64,000 nt of DNA from Chloranthus sessilifolius (GCA_021018995.1 CM037590.1:103417097-103481096), one strand, 5' to 3'; counted from the stretch's first letter, positions 38,701 to 45,123 are shown. Numbers and translations: made by a program. The notes: generated from the letters alone by a model not told the origin.

Positions 38701-41700
38701 AGGTCGGCTAGGGTAACTACAGTTACAGGCTTGGTTTCTTGATCGGGCTTTAGGCTATAAGTTGTTAAGGGAGCTGCAACCGGCATAGATTTTACACCGA
38801 TAATGGAATGTGTAACGGGTGTAGGTATCACAACGGTTATGGGATGAGAAACGGTTATGGAATTGAAACGAACGGTTGGTGATGGGGTTGGGTTAATGGA
38901 CACGAGATTTGAAAGATTATATCTCAAGACTTCAAAACTTGCCGATCTGATTTCCTCTTGTAATTTGAGAAGAAAATCCTTATGAAATTGTTGAACATAA
39001 CCCTTGCTTAACGCCTCTGCTACCCGATGTGAAATTTCTAACTCACGTAGAATCTCAAAAGTGAACGCTCGATTATGTAAAACTGGCCAACATTGAGTTG
39101 TTAACTTCAAATACCTTGGACTCCGTGATCTAGCTTTCACTACCTCCCATACCTGTCCAATTGTAGAAATCGTTTGAAGCAAATCAAGTCTCTTCTGTAG
39201 ATCTACGAACAATCCCGTGCTAGCCATCTGATCATTCAACTCGTGAAAGGCTTTGATAAACTGTGCTTTACTCATGATGAACTTCACATGGCAAGTGTTG
39301 AACTTGCTTTGATACCAATTTGATGCGAGAAAAATTGTACGCTAACCCTAAAATAGCGTAAATCCCACACGATAGGGGTTAGGGTTCTCGCTCTTCAATT
39401 AAAACAAAAATAAAAAGGAAAATAGGAGTAGAAAAATATCCAAGGAATTGTTTTAAGAAAGAAAAAGTTGGCCTCACACCAAACCGCACGTGAGAGAAAT
39501 ATCACTCTTCTAACGAAAATTCATCTCAAGTTCTCTAGAATTAGCACAAAGCAAAACTCATAATTTTTTCATTCATTATCAATAATTAATTCTCATAAGA
39601 GATTACAATGTGTATTTATAAAGAAAAGAATCCTAGGTATACTACTTAAAATAAAACTCCTAATCAACCATTAAAACTTTCTAATCTAACGGTCATAATT
39701 AATTTTACTATTAGTCCATTTTTTTATTACGCGATCACTTTTGAATGGTCAAATGATGTCCGATTAACGTGAAATTGATCTTGTTTGAAAGTTTATCGAA
39801 TTAGCTTTTCAACAAGACAAGAATCACACAATTCCGACACATATTGGTAGACTTATGACAATTTTTTCGATGGTTGCGCAGTAACAGTCACTTATCACAT
39901 ATATTTGTTTGACCCCTAAATAATTCAAATAAGGAAATCCTAAAATAAGCCATTTATTAAAAAAATTCTAATAAAAAAGAAAACTAAACCTAGATAAAAT
40001 ATTGCCTAAAATAACATGCACACGGGTCTTTTTTAAAAACCCATTCGTGGGTCGACTTTCTCTTTTGACGTTTCCTCTTTATTCGGCCACGATCGAGGCG
40101 GGTAGGCTTCAATTACGCATTAAAGCTGTGGAGTGCTTCCCCCACAATATTGAAGAGGAGCAGTGAGAGAGGTTCACCTTGCCTATTCTTCTAAATCTAC
40201 GAAAGTACCCTTTGGGGCTCCCATTGATGAGGATGGAGAAGAAATGAGATTCATAGCAAGCACACATATATCAATGTATCATCCTATACAAGTGATACAT
40301 AGCATTATCGGACAATTCAGTGAACGATACATATAGTGGCCAGTATGTATCTTACCGGTGTGGTCCAATACGTACCGGTATCAGACGAGATTTTGACCTA
40401 TGAACTCTACACCCCATTGGGATTTCCATGAATTCCTTATCATGTACAAAATTCCCAACATCCCTTGTACTTGTCGTCATAGAGCTTCCTCCAAACTCAT
40501 ACACACATATGCACACCCCATGGCAGACACCAATCCACAATAATAGTGATTAATTAAGACCAAAATCTTTCCCAACATCAGAGTCATTAGGACCTTATAC
40601 CATTAGCATCCATTCGAAACCATCACATTTGTTTTTGAAGTGAACAAAGATTGAGAATTCCCCAACTACCTATTGACAACAATCTAAGACTCCAGATTTC
40701 AAGAAAAAAACATCCCTGGGGTGCCCTGAAAAGGAACCTTTCCTTCTCCTCAGCCATTTTAGACCTGCAATAAACAGTCCTCAAAACGTGCATTGGGTGC
40801 ACTTGCCATCTCTCCTGATTACCTAAGTGGTGAAAACCTGTCTTTGGGCCATGGACTTCTAGTTTCAAAATTGCACTGATATCTTAATCATCTGACCAAC
40901 TACTTATTTTGGAAGGTCGATAGAGTTGTGGTCACAGATACTGTTCACAGAAAAATCATTGACCCGATGCGTGAATCATTTGACACTGATTTTTTGACTG
41001 TCGGCTAGTTTAAAATACCTTCTGGTACCAGTACGTAATGATCAATATGGTGATGCATACTAACCTGTAACTGCATGATACATAGCACTAATGTATCAGC
41101 TGGCAATTGATATTTTAGGCCTAAATAATGGTTTGTGTTTGTAACCATTACCATTTTGTACTAGCTTGTATGTACTGGGAGGATAGTTACCAAAATCGGC
41201 TCTTTTATGAAAAAATACTCCTTTTAAACACCTTTTTTTCATAAAACCTCGGAAACACATTTAAAGCGCGTTTTAAGAAAAAAAACTCATTTGTTTGAAA
41301 ACACCCGATTTTTGCGTTTTAAATGCCTTTTTTATGATTTTTTCCGAAATTTTCCTTATATTTGTTAAAAAAATATTTATTTTTTAGGAAAAGCCGTCCT
41401 CCCATGGAGGACGGTCACCGTCCTCCAAGTTTCCACGTGGCACCTGAAATATTGTTTTAATGCCACGTGGAGCTTTGGTGCATTGCTTAGATCATCTTTA
41501 AAAAACAAAAATTGAAAAATAATCTCCACCATGTGTTTTAAACCGTGAAATGTGAACAATTGAAATCCGTCAAACTTTTACGCGTTTTAAAAAAAAAAAA
41601 AAAAATCAAAATTTCCTTTTTTTTTCCTAAAAAAATTTGATCTAAACCATCCACCTATGCTTCATGTGGCACCCAAACAGTGTTTTGGGTGCCACGTTGA

Positions 41701-42860
41701 CCTCAACGTGGACCTTGGAAGACGGTGACCGTCTTCCCATGAAGGACGGAACCTGCTCCCTATTTTTAATATTATTAAATATTTTCACTACTTTTTCCCG
41801 AATTTCGATTTTTTTTTCCTGTTTTCTAGTTTTTTGTCCTTGCCTTTTTTTTCCTGAATTCCGACTTGCTAACTTTGACTGGGAGCAGTCAAGCATGGCA
41901 CTGGTACCAAAACTGGGATTTTAAACCTTGGCTATGCACCATGCAACAGGTGGCCAATTGATTTGATTCTCCTCTTGAAGGAAAATAAGTTTACACAAAC
42001 TTCTTCTCCCTTTAATTCGGCAGGGACAAGTGAGTGAACTTCTTTCCCAACCTATCTTCTTCCATGTAGGCGATCAAAGTTTATGCAAACCTATTTTGTT
42101 GGACCCGACTCTCCTCACTGTCATTTAAACACCAAACCGGTGTTTAAATGATCTGACATATTTATGGTATAAGATTTGGATAATCCATACCATCAAAGTA
42201 CTAGATCATACACTGAAGGACAATATGCCCCCAAAATTACATTCATTGGAAGATTTTAACCATCCGACCTGTGCACTCTAATACCAGCCATTCTTATTTG
42301 TTAATGGCTGAGATTAAAGTTCGCAAAAACGTGATGGTTCACATCCCCTTATAGGCATGCTGAGACATGTTTTAACAATGGATGGCTACTTGTACAATTT
42401 AGATTGTTTACAGATGTCCATCAGGTGGTATAATAGCATACCACACTTTAATGATGTAAGATCAAACCCTAAGAATAATGGTGTAAGATCATTTAAACTC
42501 CATTTTGGTGTTTAAATGTCAGTCAGAAGCCATTATCTCGTTCTATTTGTGTCCATAAACCTATCTCCTTGTATACTGTTCTGTGAAGTTGCAGAGATCT
42601 AATTCTTATTGCTACAGGTTGTTAACTTTTTACTGCGTGGGTGGATCCAGAATCTTGAGTCTCAGGGTTCTGTGGCGTTACCTCTCCTTGACGATCTTGA
42701 AACTGAACAAAATGGGATCTCTAAGGACTTGGAATTTAGCAGGGATGGATCACCAAAATTGGTGCGGGTACGTTTTTTTGAATCCAATTTATCTGCTTGG
42801 AATGAAATAATCTCTTCTTTCAAGTCACGAATTACAGATTTAGGTATCAGATCTCGATAA
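22974..42860 (+). CDS. PPH: Pheophytinase, chloroplastic (five coding exons)
   Basis: Pheophytinase is the alpha/beta-hydrolase that removes phytol from pheophytin a in the chloroplast, giving pheophorbide a during leaf senescence. Coding exons are 22974-23747, 24339-24565, 25211-25402, 25582-25738 and 42618-42860. All introns are GT-AG, the frame is open throughout, and 530 residues are predicted (Arabidopsis PPH is about 484). Residues 1-65 are basic and Ser-rich, as in a chloroplast transit peptide. Then come VLIPGLPDES (121-130), LFLPGFGVGSFHYEK (167-181), the nucleophile elbow GNSLGG (Ser270), acid YGKEDPW (Asp414) and GHCPHDEVPE (His442). HYEKQL.DLG.EYRVWALDFLGQG and LLNATPFWGF are PPH-specific blocks. 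The start at 22974 is the first of two adjacent ATGs. Intron 4 is 16,879 bp and full of transposons, yet exon 5 continues the protein exactly. Spliced expression is inferred, not shown. Confidence 0.95.
24339..24565 (+). CDS. PPH: PPH coding exon 2
   Basis: It begins after GATACAG with GTTATTGGAGAA (VIGEPVYVVGNSLGG) and ends ATCAT|GTGGGT. The split codon AT+A gives Ile334 before WQKI. It carries the catalytic Ser270. Confidence 0.93.
24656..24897. repeat. ATACGTATCGG-type fold-back repeat in PPH intron 2
   Basis: It runs from CAAGGAGTCAACATCAG to CGGCCGAATTTTGATTCCAT. The body consists of GGTATCGG, ACCGATAC and TATCGGCCGA words that pair with one another. The overlapping ORFs on both strands (YRYR-rich) are artefacts. 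Confidence 0.8.
25211..25402 (+). CDS. PPH: PPH coding exon 3
   Basis: It follows GCAATTTAG and encodes WQKIIDPRSIREVLKQVYAD through QHPAAAASFASIM to FQEALSR. It ends TCTAG|GTATTT with two bases of an Arg codon. HPAAAASFASIM is strongly conserved in pheophytinases. Confidence 0.93.
25582..25738 (+). CDS. PPH: PPH coding exon 4
   Basis: It begins after TGCATAG and completes Arg398, then encodes CLMYGKEDPWVKPVWGF and YYEISPAGHCPHDEVPE. It ends CCTGAG|GTACTT in phase 0. It carries Asp414 and His442 of the triad. Confidence 0.94.
25905..26260 (-). pseudogene. LINE RNase H-like C-terminal fragment (PPH intron 4)
   Basis: The minus strand encodes CPWQLDAVFNEIEGASEI and, after a frameshift, LREANDMADQMSKQG. 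The second is the end of the RNase H-like domain in plant L1-type LINEs (...REAN.VAD.LAK.G). Stops and frame changes mark it as dead. It is probably the 3' part of the LINE whose ORF1 and endonuclease pieces lie at 26890-30240, with the reverse transcriptase deleted. Confidence 0.65.
26325..26517. repeat. ATACGTATCGG-type fold-back repeat in PPH intron 4
   Basis: It runs from CAAGGTGTCAACTCGCGTAC to GCCGAAATTTGATACCTTG, and the ends are inverted copies of each other. The body is CGATACGTATCGG and CGGCCGATACGG words. Confidence 0.85.
26546..26945. repeat. Two direct copies of a 78-bp LINE segment
   Basis: 26546-26622 and 26866-26945 share ATAACAAC, GTAATGAATTAGCT / GTAATAAATTAGCT and GCCAATCAACGTACT. 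The right copy is part of the LINE endonuclease ORF, so the left one is a duplicated fragment of it. The 240 bases between show nothing recognisable. Confidence 0.7.
26890..28087 (-). pseudogene. L1-type LINE endonuclease region (PPH intron 4)
   Basis: On the minus strand 27368-27580 encodes SPWILKHDFNITRLRSEK, the endonuclease GDFN block with Gly and one acidic position changed. Upstream at 27570-27660 is GGNLATDRRALWANL-like sequence. 26890-27351 encodes LVNIYWISSLP, SKSSDHTPMV (the SDH catalytic motif) and KSPSPFRFISA. In L1-type LINEs this endonuclease nicks target DNA before reverse transcription. An exact in-frame 45-codon tandem duplication repeats the SDHTPM-to-PFRF block. The upstream part of the LINE resumes at 29371 beyond a solo LTR. 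Confidence 0.8.
27048..27315 (-). repeat. 135-bp in-frame tandem duplication inside the LINE
   Basis: GGTGTCGAGCCCTTGCAG starts at 27048 and 27183. The two units are nearly identical, including GATCAGAAGATTTGCTATTT. 135 bp equals 45 codons, so the endonuclease reading frame passes through both copies. Confidence 0.93.
28093..29365 (+). mobile_element. Solo LTR of a chromovirus, inserted in a LINE
   Basis: The left end CGATGGGGACAGCC matches the LTR start of the 31843 element (TGATGGGGACA) with T changed to C. The right end TTGTCCCGCATCA matches that element's GTCCCGCGTCA end. CTTTA at 28088-28092 and 29366-29370 is an exact 5-bp target duplication. It contains CGATCGATCGA palindromes (28480-28640), a CTATTTAAAGG TATA-like box (28732) and a GGTGTGAAGCC motif shared with related LTRs. 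No internal region remains. The 125-codon plus-strand ORF at 28785 is inside the LTR and is not a gene. Confidence 0.9.
28226..28458. repeat. ATACGTATCGG-type fold-back repeat inside the solo LTR
   Basis: It runs from CCATGGGTTAAAATATCGGG to CGATATTTTGATCCATG, and the ends are inverted repeats. The body contains CGATACATTGAATGTATCG and GATACGTATCGG words. It inserted after the LTR did, since it interrupts the LTR. Confidence 0.85.
29371..30240 (-). pseudogene. L1-type LINE ORF1 fragment (PPH intron 4)
   Basis: Minus-strand 29894-30130 encodes LTFTRVCVEVSANKTLPDTI, then RINIEGENEFVQEV. This matches the part of plant LINE ORF1 between DUF4283 and the zinc knuckle (RVCVEI......DTI.I). 29556-29840 encodes NKFSILSELD, another ORF1 motif. 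ORF1 is the RNA-binding protein of the LINE. It is in line with the endonuclease piece at 26890-28087, with the solo LTR between them. Confidence 0.75.
30549..30617 (+). pseudogene. tRNA-Arg(ACG) pseudogene of plastid type
   Basis: The first 50 bases, starting GGGCCTGTAGCTCAGAGGAT, agree with plastid trnR-ACG as I know it, except one anticodon-loop base: GGCTACGAACC has become GGCTACCAACC, so the anticodon reads ACC. The T arm is broken (bases missing before AATCCCTCCT) and the acceptor 3' strand is lost. It is therefore a decayed nuclear copy, not a working tRNA. I could not recognise flanking plastid sequence. Confidence 0.85.
30655..30785. repeat. GATACATTGAATGTATC repeat
   Basis: Three copies of GATACATTGAATGTATC-like palindromes lie next to GGTATCGTTCGATACATCG. 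This is the same word set as in the solo-LTR insert at 28226. The ends are not clear. Confidence 0.7.
30786..31842 (-). pseudogene. LINE 3' part: reverse transcriptase tail and zinc-binding region
   Basis: Minus-strand 31069-31329 encodes TPFVVLWAILLERNNRVFQH, the conserved WAIW.ERNNRIF block of the zf-RVT region at the C-terminus of plant LINE reverse transcriptases. 30806-31076 looks like the LINE tail. Part of the region just before 31842 continues the LINE frame found at 36597-37451, because element C inserted here (ATTTG target duplication). Confidence 0.75.
31843..33009 (+). repeat. Element C 5' LTR
   Basis: It spans 1167 bases. A cluster of CGCTCGAGCGAGC palindromes lies at 32040-32310, a TATATAAGG box at 32424, and the GGTTTGGTGTGAGGC motif (shared with the 37452 element) at about 32546. 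Confidence 0.93.
33012..33033 (+). other. Element C primer-binding site (tRNA-iMet)
   Basis: TTTGGTATCAAAGCCCAGG sits directly after the LTR. It differs from the usual TGGTATCAGAGC by one base. Confidence 0.9.
33298..34190 (+). pseudogene. Gag relic with a mutated zinc knuckle (element C)
   Basis: The start near 33302 reads MHDPLARQREFLIRRERIL. After a frameshift, 33410-33640 encodes VEVLEFEGTVNPKSFVGWLS and IEEYFDSYDV, the capsid-domain start of chromovirus gag, and KVELAKTRL. Near 33970-34035 is CYKCHRFGYFAYQC, a CCHC knuckle whose His ligand has become Tyr. An acidic EEEIEEAEE stretch ends at 34190. Several stops and shifts make it non-functional. Confidence 0.8.
34250..34440. repeat. TTTCGGCCGAAA-type fold-back repeat at the pol deletion of element C
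   Basis: It runs from CATGGTTCAAAATTTCGGCC to CCAAAATTTTGAATCTTGAA. The body is GATTTCGGCCGAAATTTCAG and ACCGAAACGAAA words. It lies between the gag relic and the integrase tail, close to where most of pol is missing. Confidence 0.75.
34517..35262 (+). pseudogene. Integrase C-terminal and chromodomain-like relic (element C)
   Basis: 34517-34981 (154 codons) encodes YKLSADSHRRFKEFQIGDQV, MVRIRPERFP and VGPFRIVAKSGPNAYVLDLP, the integrase C-terminal (GPY/F) domain, then LNVEGLVPY. After a break, VIEKILDDL and KYLVEWVGK (about 34995-35240) resemble the chromodomain that steers chromovirus insertion. The integrase catalytic core is absent. The open stretch at 34517 begins inside the domain, so its first Met is not a real start. 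Confidence 0.85.
35427..35440 (+). other. Element C polypurine tract
   Basis: GAGGGAAAAG lies immediately before the 3' LTR. Confidence 0.8.
35441..36591 (+). repeat. Element C 3' LTR
   Basis: It spans 1151 bases and is collinear with the 5' LTR with scattered differences. It has the same CTCGAGCGAGC cluster (35680-35900) and a TATATAAGG box at about 36020. Confidence 0.93.
36597..37451 (-). pseudogene. LINE reverse transcriptase fragment
   Basis: On the minus strand, 37330-37390 encodes FADDTMIFCSPSPPEV, carrying the reverse transcriptase catalytic F-A-D-D. 37220-37300 encodes SWQKVNLQKSKVVGINL. 36966-37163 encodes LGLPRNIGKPK-like sequence, then KRLATRKSKMLSNEGRLTLI (compare RLA.WK.K.LS.GGR.TLI in plant LINEs). 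Upstream coding continues beyond the inserted element at 40123. Downstream coding continues at 31842. Confidence 0.85.
37452..38282 (-). repeat. Element D 3' LTR
   Basis: It spans about 831 bases. A minus-strand TATAAATA box is at 37741-37750. It matches 39321-40122 except for scattered substitutions and short indels (for example a GTGACGAAATT segment near 38015 that is absent from the other copy). Confidence 0.9.
38283..38296 (-). other. Element D polypurine tract
   Basis: The minus strand reads AAGTAAGGGGAA just before the 3' LTR. Confidence 0.75.
38424..39287 (-). CDS. Unknown 287-residue protein of element D
   Basis: This is an uninterrupted ORF, in a region where almost every other transposon ORF is broken. 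It begins 34 bases inside the 5' LTR edge, at MKFIMSKAQFIKAFHELNDQ, and nearly fills the interior. Residues about 1-120 look helical and charged (FVDLQKRLDLLQTI, IGQVWEVVKARSRSPRYLKL, FEILRELEISHRVAEALSKG). Residues 120-215 are rich in Pro, Thr and Val (TVVIPTPVTHSIIG). The end is acidic and Ser/Thr-rich (EKLETVEEHVSTTSPTESES). I see no zinc knuckle, protease, reverse transcriptase, integrase or known gag motif. It could be a diverged capsid-like protein or a captured host sequence. No function is assigned. Confidence 0.7.
   Translation of the reverse strand: MKFIMSKAQFIKAFHELNDQMASTGLFVDLQKRLDLLQTISTIGQVWEVVKARSRSPRYLKLTTQCWPVLHNRAFTFEILRELEISHRVAEALSKGYVQQFHKDFLLKLQEEIRSASFEVLRYNLSNLVSINPTPSPTVRFNSITVSHPITVVIPTPVTHSIIGVKSMPVAAPLTTYSLKPDQETKPVTVVTLADLIPPKIVINHLPKPVIAPKSIEDSVRVDENPLTINISTNPDTVEKLETVEEHVSTTSPTESESTMKSIGPMTHRSQDHIGCVLTSIPIAHQR
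39298..39320 (-). other. Element D primer-binding site (tRNA-iMet)
   Basis: The minus strand reads TTGGTATCAAAGCAAG directly after the 5' LTR end GCATCA. It has the same GTATCAAAGC variant as element C. Confidence 0.88.
39321..40122 (-). repeat. Element D 5' LTR
   Basis: It spans about 802 bases. A minus-strand TATAAATA box is at 39613-39622. It is collinear with the 3' LTR. Confidence 0.9.
40128..40262 (-). pseudogene. LINE reverse transcriptase fragment, upstream of element D
   Basis: The minus strand encodes INGSPKGYFRRFRRIGQGEP, then LSLLLFNIVGEALHSF. This is the RT block preceding the F-A-D-D motif (NG.P.G.F...RG.RQGDPLSP.LF). It joins in order with 36597-37451, so the LINE was a single piece before element D inserted. 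Confidence 0.85.
40263..40402. repeat. ATACGTACCGG / CAATGTATC repeat
   Basis: Words such as TCAATGTATCATCC, GTGATACATAGC and CAATACGTACCGGTATC, ending CGAGATTTTGACCTATG, match the right end of the fold-back family described at 24656 and 28226. Confidence 0.6.
40403..41390 (+). other. Unassigned part of PPH intron 4
   Basis: About 1 kb without recognisable coding sequence. The 81-codon minus ORF at 40623-40868 may be more LINE relic, but I could not match it. 41200-41380 is T- and A-rich. Confidence 0.5.
41394..41749. mobile_element. MITE with GGACGG terminal inverted repeats
   Basis: The left end reads CCGTCCTCCCATGGAGGACG, then GTCACCGTCCTCCAAG. The right end is its inverted copy (CTTGGAAGACGGTGACCGTC, then TTCCCATGAAGGACGG). 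CACGTGGCACC / GGTGCCACGTTG subterminal inverted repeats lie inside. About 355 bp, non-coding. The target duplication is not clear. Confidence 0.75.
42128..42520. mobile_element. MITE with CATTTAAACACCAAA termini just upstream of PPH exon 5
   Basis: Left TCATTTAAACACCAAA...GTTTAAATGATC and right GATCATTTAAACTCC...TTTGGTGTTTAAATG are inverted repeats of about 35 bp. The interior (about 320 bp) is AT-rich and non-coding. It ends about 100 bp before the exon 5 acceptor. Confidence 0.75.
42618..42860 (+). CDS. PPH: PPH coding exon 5 (C-terminus)
   Basis: After TGCTACAG it reads GTTGTTAACTTT (VVNFLLRGWIQNLES), the exact continuation of HDEVPE from exon 4 in phase 0. Then come ALPLLDDLE and LEFSRDG, both typical of pheophytinases, ending GIRSR and TAA at 42858-42860. 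It lies 16.9 kb from exon 4. The overlapping minus ORF 42662-43027 is a shadow. Confidence 0.92.
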   Translation, partial: VVNFLLRGWIQNLESQGSVALPLLDDLETEQNGISKDLEFSRDGSPKLVRVRFFESNLSAWNEIISSFKSRITDLGIRSR

Positions 42861-43070
42861 ATTCCGATTAATCTCTCTGTCTCTAAAGCCATTGTAAATA
42901 TCTTAGATCCATCATTGTATTGTATTTGCAATTGTAAACAGATGGGATAAGGTGATGATAATCCTAGATTCACAATTGTAATTTGTACGTAGTTTAAATG
43001 TCTCTTGCAACAACATGGTCTACACATCCCTGATCATGTCAAGATCGTTTAGAAACTACCTAATTTTTTG
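42861..43070 (+). other. Probable PPH 3' untranslated region
   Basis: AT-rich sequence with TTGTAAAT (42894) and TGTATTGTATTTGC (42919) words of the kind found near plant polyadenylation sites. The exact end cannot be read from sequence alone. Confidence 0.35.
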
Positions 43071-44929
43071 AAAATTTGATTCTTGTAGCAAAATTCTTGA
43101 GATGCGAGAATTCTTTCAACCGACCGTGGCAGATTCATTCCATGAATCATTTTATAATTCTAGAGTTGAAGAAATTAGGACACGTGGATCTGTTTACCAT
43201 TTAGTAAACAATATAAACTTTATATACTATTGAACGTAGTACAAAGTTCGGATTCGGCAATTATTCGGCAAAGGGTTGATCCGGTTCAATGAAGACGTAG
43301 CAAATTGACTCGGGGGTAGAATTGGGGATGCATGATTAGGCATAAGTCCGAGTATATTTCATCAATCTCTCTTTATTAGAATGACTCAATGGATCAGATC
43401 TGATTAATGCTTAAGCTGTCTCTTCACACCTTTTCACAAAGGTCAAAAGGAGAAGCCTTCTGAACAAAATCCCAAAGCACGATAAAGTGACCCTTTTATA
43501 CAGCGAATGAATTCTCAGATCGGCATTTAACCAAAATTCATTGATATTCCCCGACTCTGCATTTAGTCGCCGATTTGTTTGGTAAGGTTTTAATTCTAGG
43601 AATTTTACCAAATATTTGGTAAAGTTTGCCGAATATTGTGTCGGTGCTATTGAATCAGATGGTTGCATTAAGATCTGGATCAGCATTGTTTCGAAATCAC
43701 AATGGTAGTAAGCATTTAATCAGGGTTTACCTGATTGCCTGCATTTGGATGCTCAATATATTTCTATGCAATGGTTCACAAAAAGGTCTAAGCCGAGTAG
43801 GCACTTCCGAAAATTTTAGAAGGGTACCACTAGTAGTGCCTACCGAATTGGTCCAAGCACCTACTTACTAAAATCACCCACTTATTATTTCAAAATTTAC
43901 AAAGGCACCTAATTATATTTTTCACTTTTTCGTAAAATATGCACCTACTCAGTTTACTTGAAGCACCCACTTCTTCCTCAATGGAAATCCTAAACCAAAA
44001 ATCCTTTTGAAATCCATCGGCAAGTTGCAATCCACCAACGATGATGATGATGGTGACTTCTTTCTTAGCTTCGATAAGTTGCAACAACAATGCCTATGAT
44101 GATGATGTCCATCTTCAAAAGAGTTTTGGTTTCAAGAGGGTTTCAGGTGTCTTAAGAGGGTTTCAAGAGGATTTCAAGAGGGACTTTAAGTGGGTTTCAT
44201 AGGCTTGTACGACATGCCGGAGTTGTACTACTCGCTAGTGCTGAGGAAGAAAATGAAGTGGGTGCTCTTGATGAATTCACTGTGGTGCAAATTATATTAC
44301 ACCTCAATGGAAAAAAAAGGATACTTAACTCTGGAACGGACGAGCGTTGTTCCTTTGCTAAAAGAGGTGCCCATTTAAAAATGTGAATGTGAAGTTGTGG
44401 CCAACATAATAAACCTTGGGGCCAATATAATAAACCATCCATCTCCTTTCCGCATCATATCACGCAAATACACCGTACGCCCTGTATTTTCCATTCCACC
44501 TAGAAAATCTCTTTACTTGTAATATGAAGATTTCTGAAATCAATGAAATTTGATTCATAAAACCTGATCACCCTTTTGCCTACAAGCAACAGCCAATCGA
44601 GTGTAAGTGTGTAACACTAACCCAGCATATCCTTCCTCGAGGACATAAAACAAGCAAGTTCTCCGAGGCATTTTGTTTATGTCCCTCAATGTGTACACAA
44701 TCAGTAAAACAACCCTTGGTTATATATTTAGCCGTGGGGTAGAATGCATGAACGAGAAAATATGGGAAGAGCAACTATTAAGCTACCTCTTATTGCCTAA
44801 TTTTCAAACGCTCTCTATAAGGGGCATGTACCTCCCAAGGAGCTCTTTGAAGAGCCACTAGAAAAGAGCAGAGCCGGCTCTTTATTGCTGCTAATGAATA
44901 TCAGAGAGAGAAGAATTGGAGGAAGAAAA
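43071..44929 (+). other. Intergenic region without recognised genes
   Basis: Short ORFs only, none with a recognisable domain or convincing codon structure. 44815-44885 has GAGCTCTTTGAAGAGC and AAAGAGCAGAGCCGGCTCTT inverted words related to the fold-back repeat that follows. Confidence 0.5.
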
Positions 44930-45123
44930 AAGGCGAGGCTGCTCTTCGAAATATGAAAAACATCACTCTTTAAAAGAGCGTGATTTTTCATGCTCTTTGA
45001 AACGTGAAAAATACCCCTTTGTAAAAGAGTATGATTTTTTATGCTTTTTTAAAGAGGGATGTTTTTCATGTTTCAAAGAACAACCTCCCTTTTATCTTAG
45101 TCTAATCCTTCTCTCTCTCAACA
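44930..45123 (+). repeat. Left half of a TGCTCTTT fold-back repeat interrupted by a solo LTR
   Basis: GGCTGCTCTTCGAAATATGA and AAAGAGGGATGTTTTTCATG are inverted arms. The sequence matches 7309-7440 and resumes at 48061 as CAACGTATCTTTGCAATAAC..., like 7441-7480. Confidence 0.8.

Larger units (their letters stand above)
37452..40122 (-). mobile_element. Compact non-autonomous LTR retrotransposon with an intact ORF (element D)
   Basis: LTRs are about 37452-38282 and 39321-40122. An initiator-tRNA-Met primer-binding site and a polypurine tract lie at the correct inner edges. The target duplication is AGGCT / AAGCT (4 of 5; plus strand, 37447-37451 and 40123-40127). The 5' boundary of the LTR is either TG or TAATG. 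The interior is 1.04 kb and holds one 287-codon ORF and no pol. LTR words (GGTTTGGTGTGAGGCCAA, CTTGAGATGA, AGAAGAGTGATT) and the primer-binding site are shared with element C, so a C-type chromovirus probably supplied the enzymes. It interrupts the same LINE as element C. Confidence 0.9.

Noticed and set aside
42662..43027. 121-codon minus-strand ORF over PPH exon 5
   Set aside because: Antisense shadow of a well-supported coding exon.
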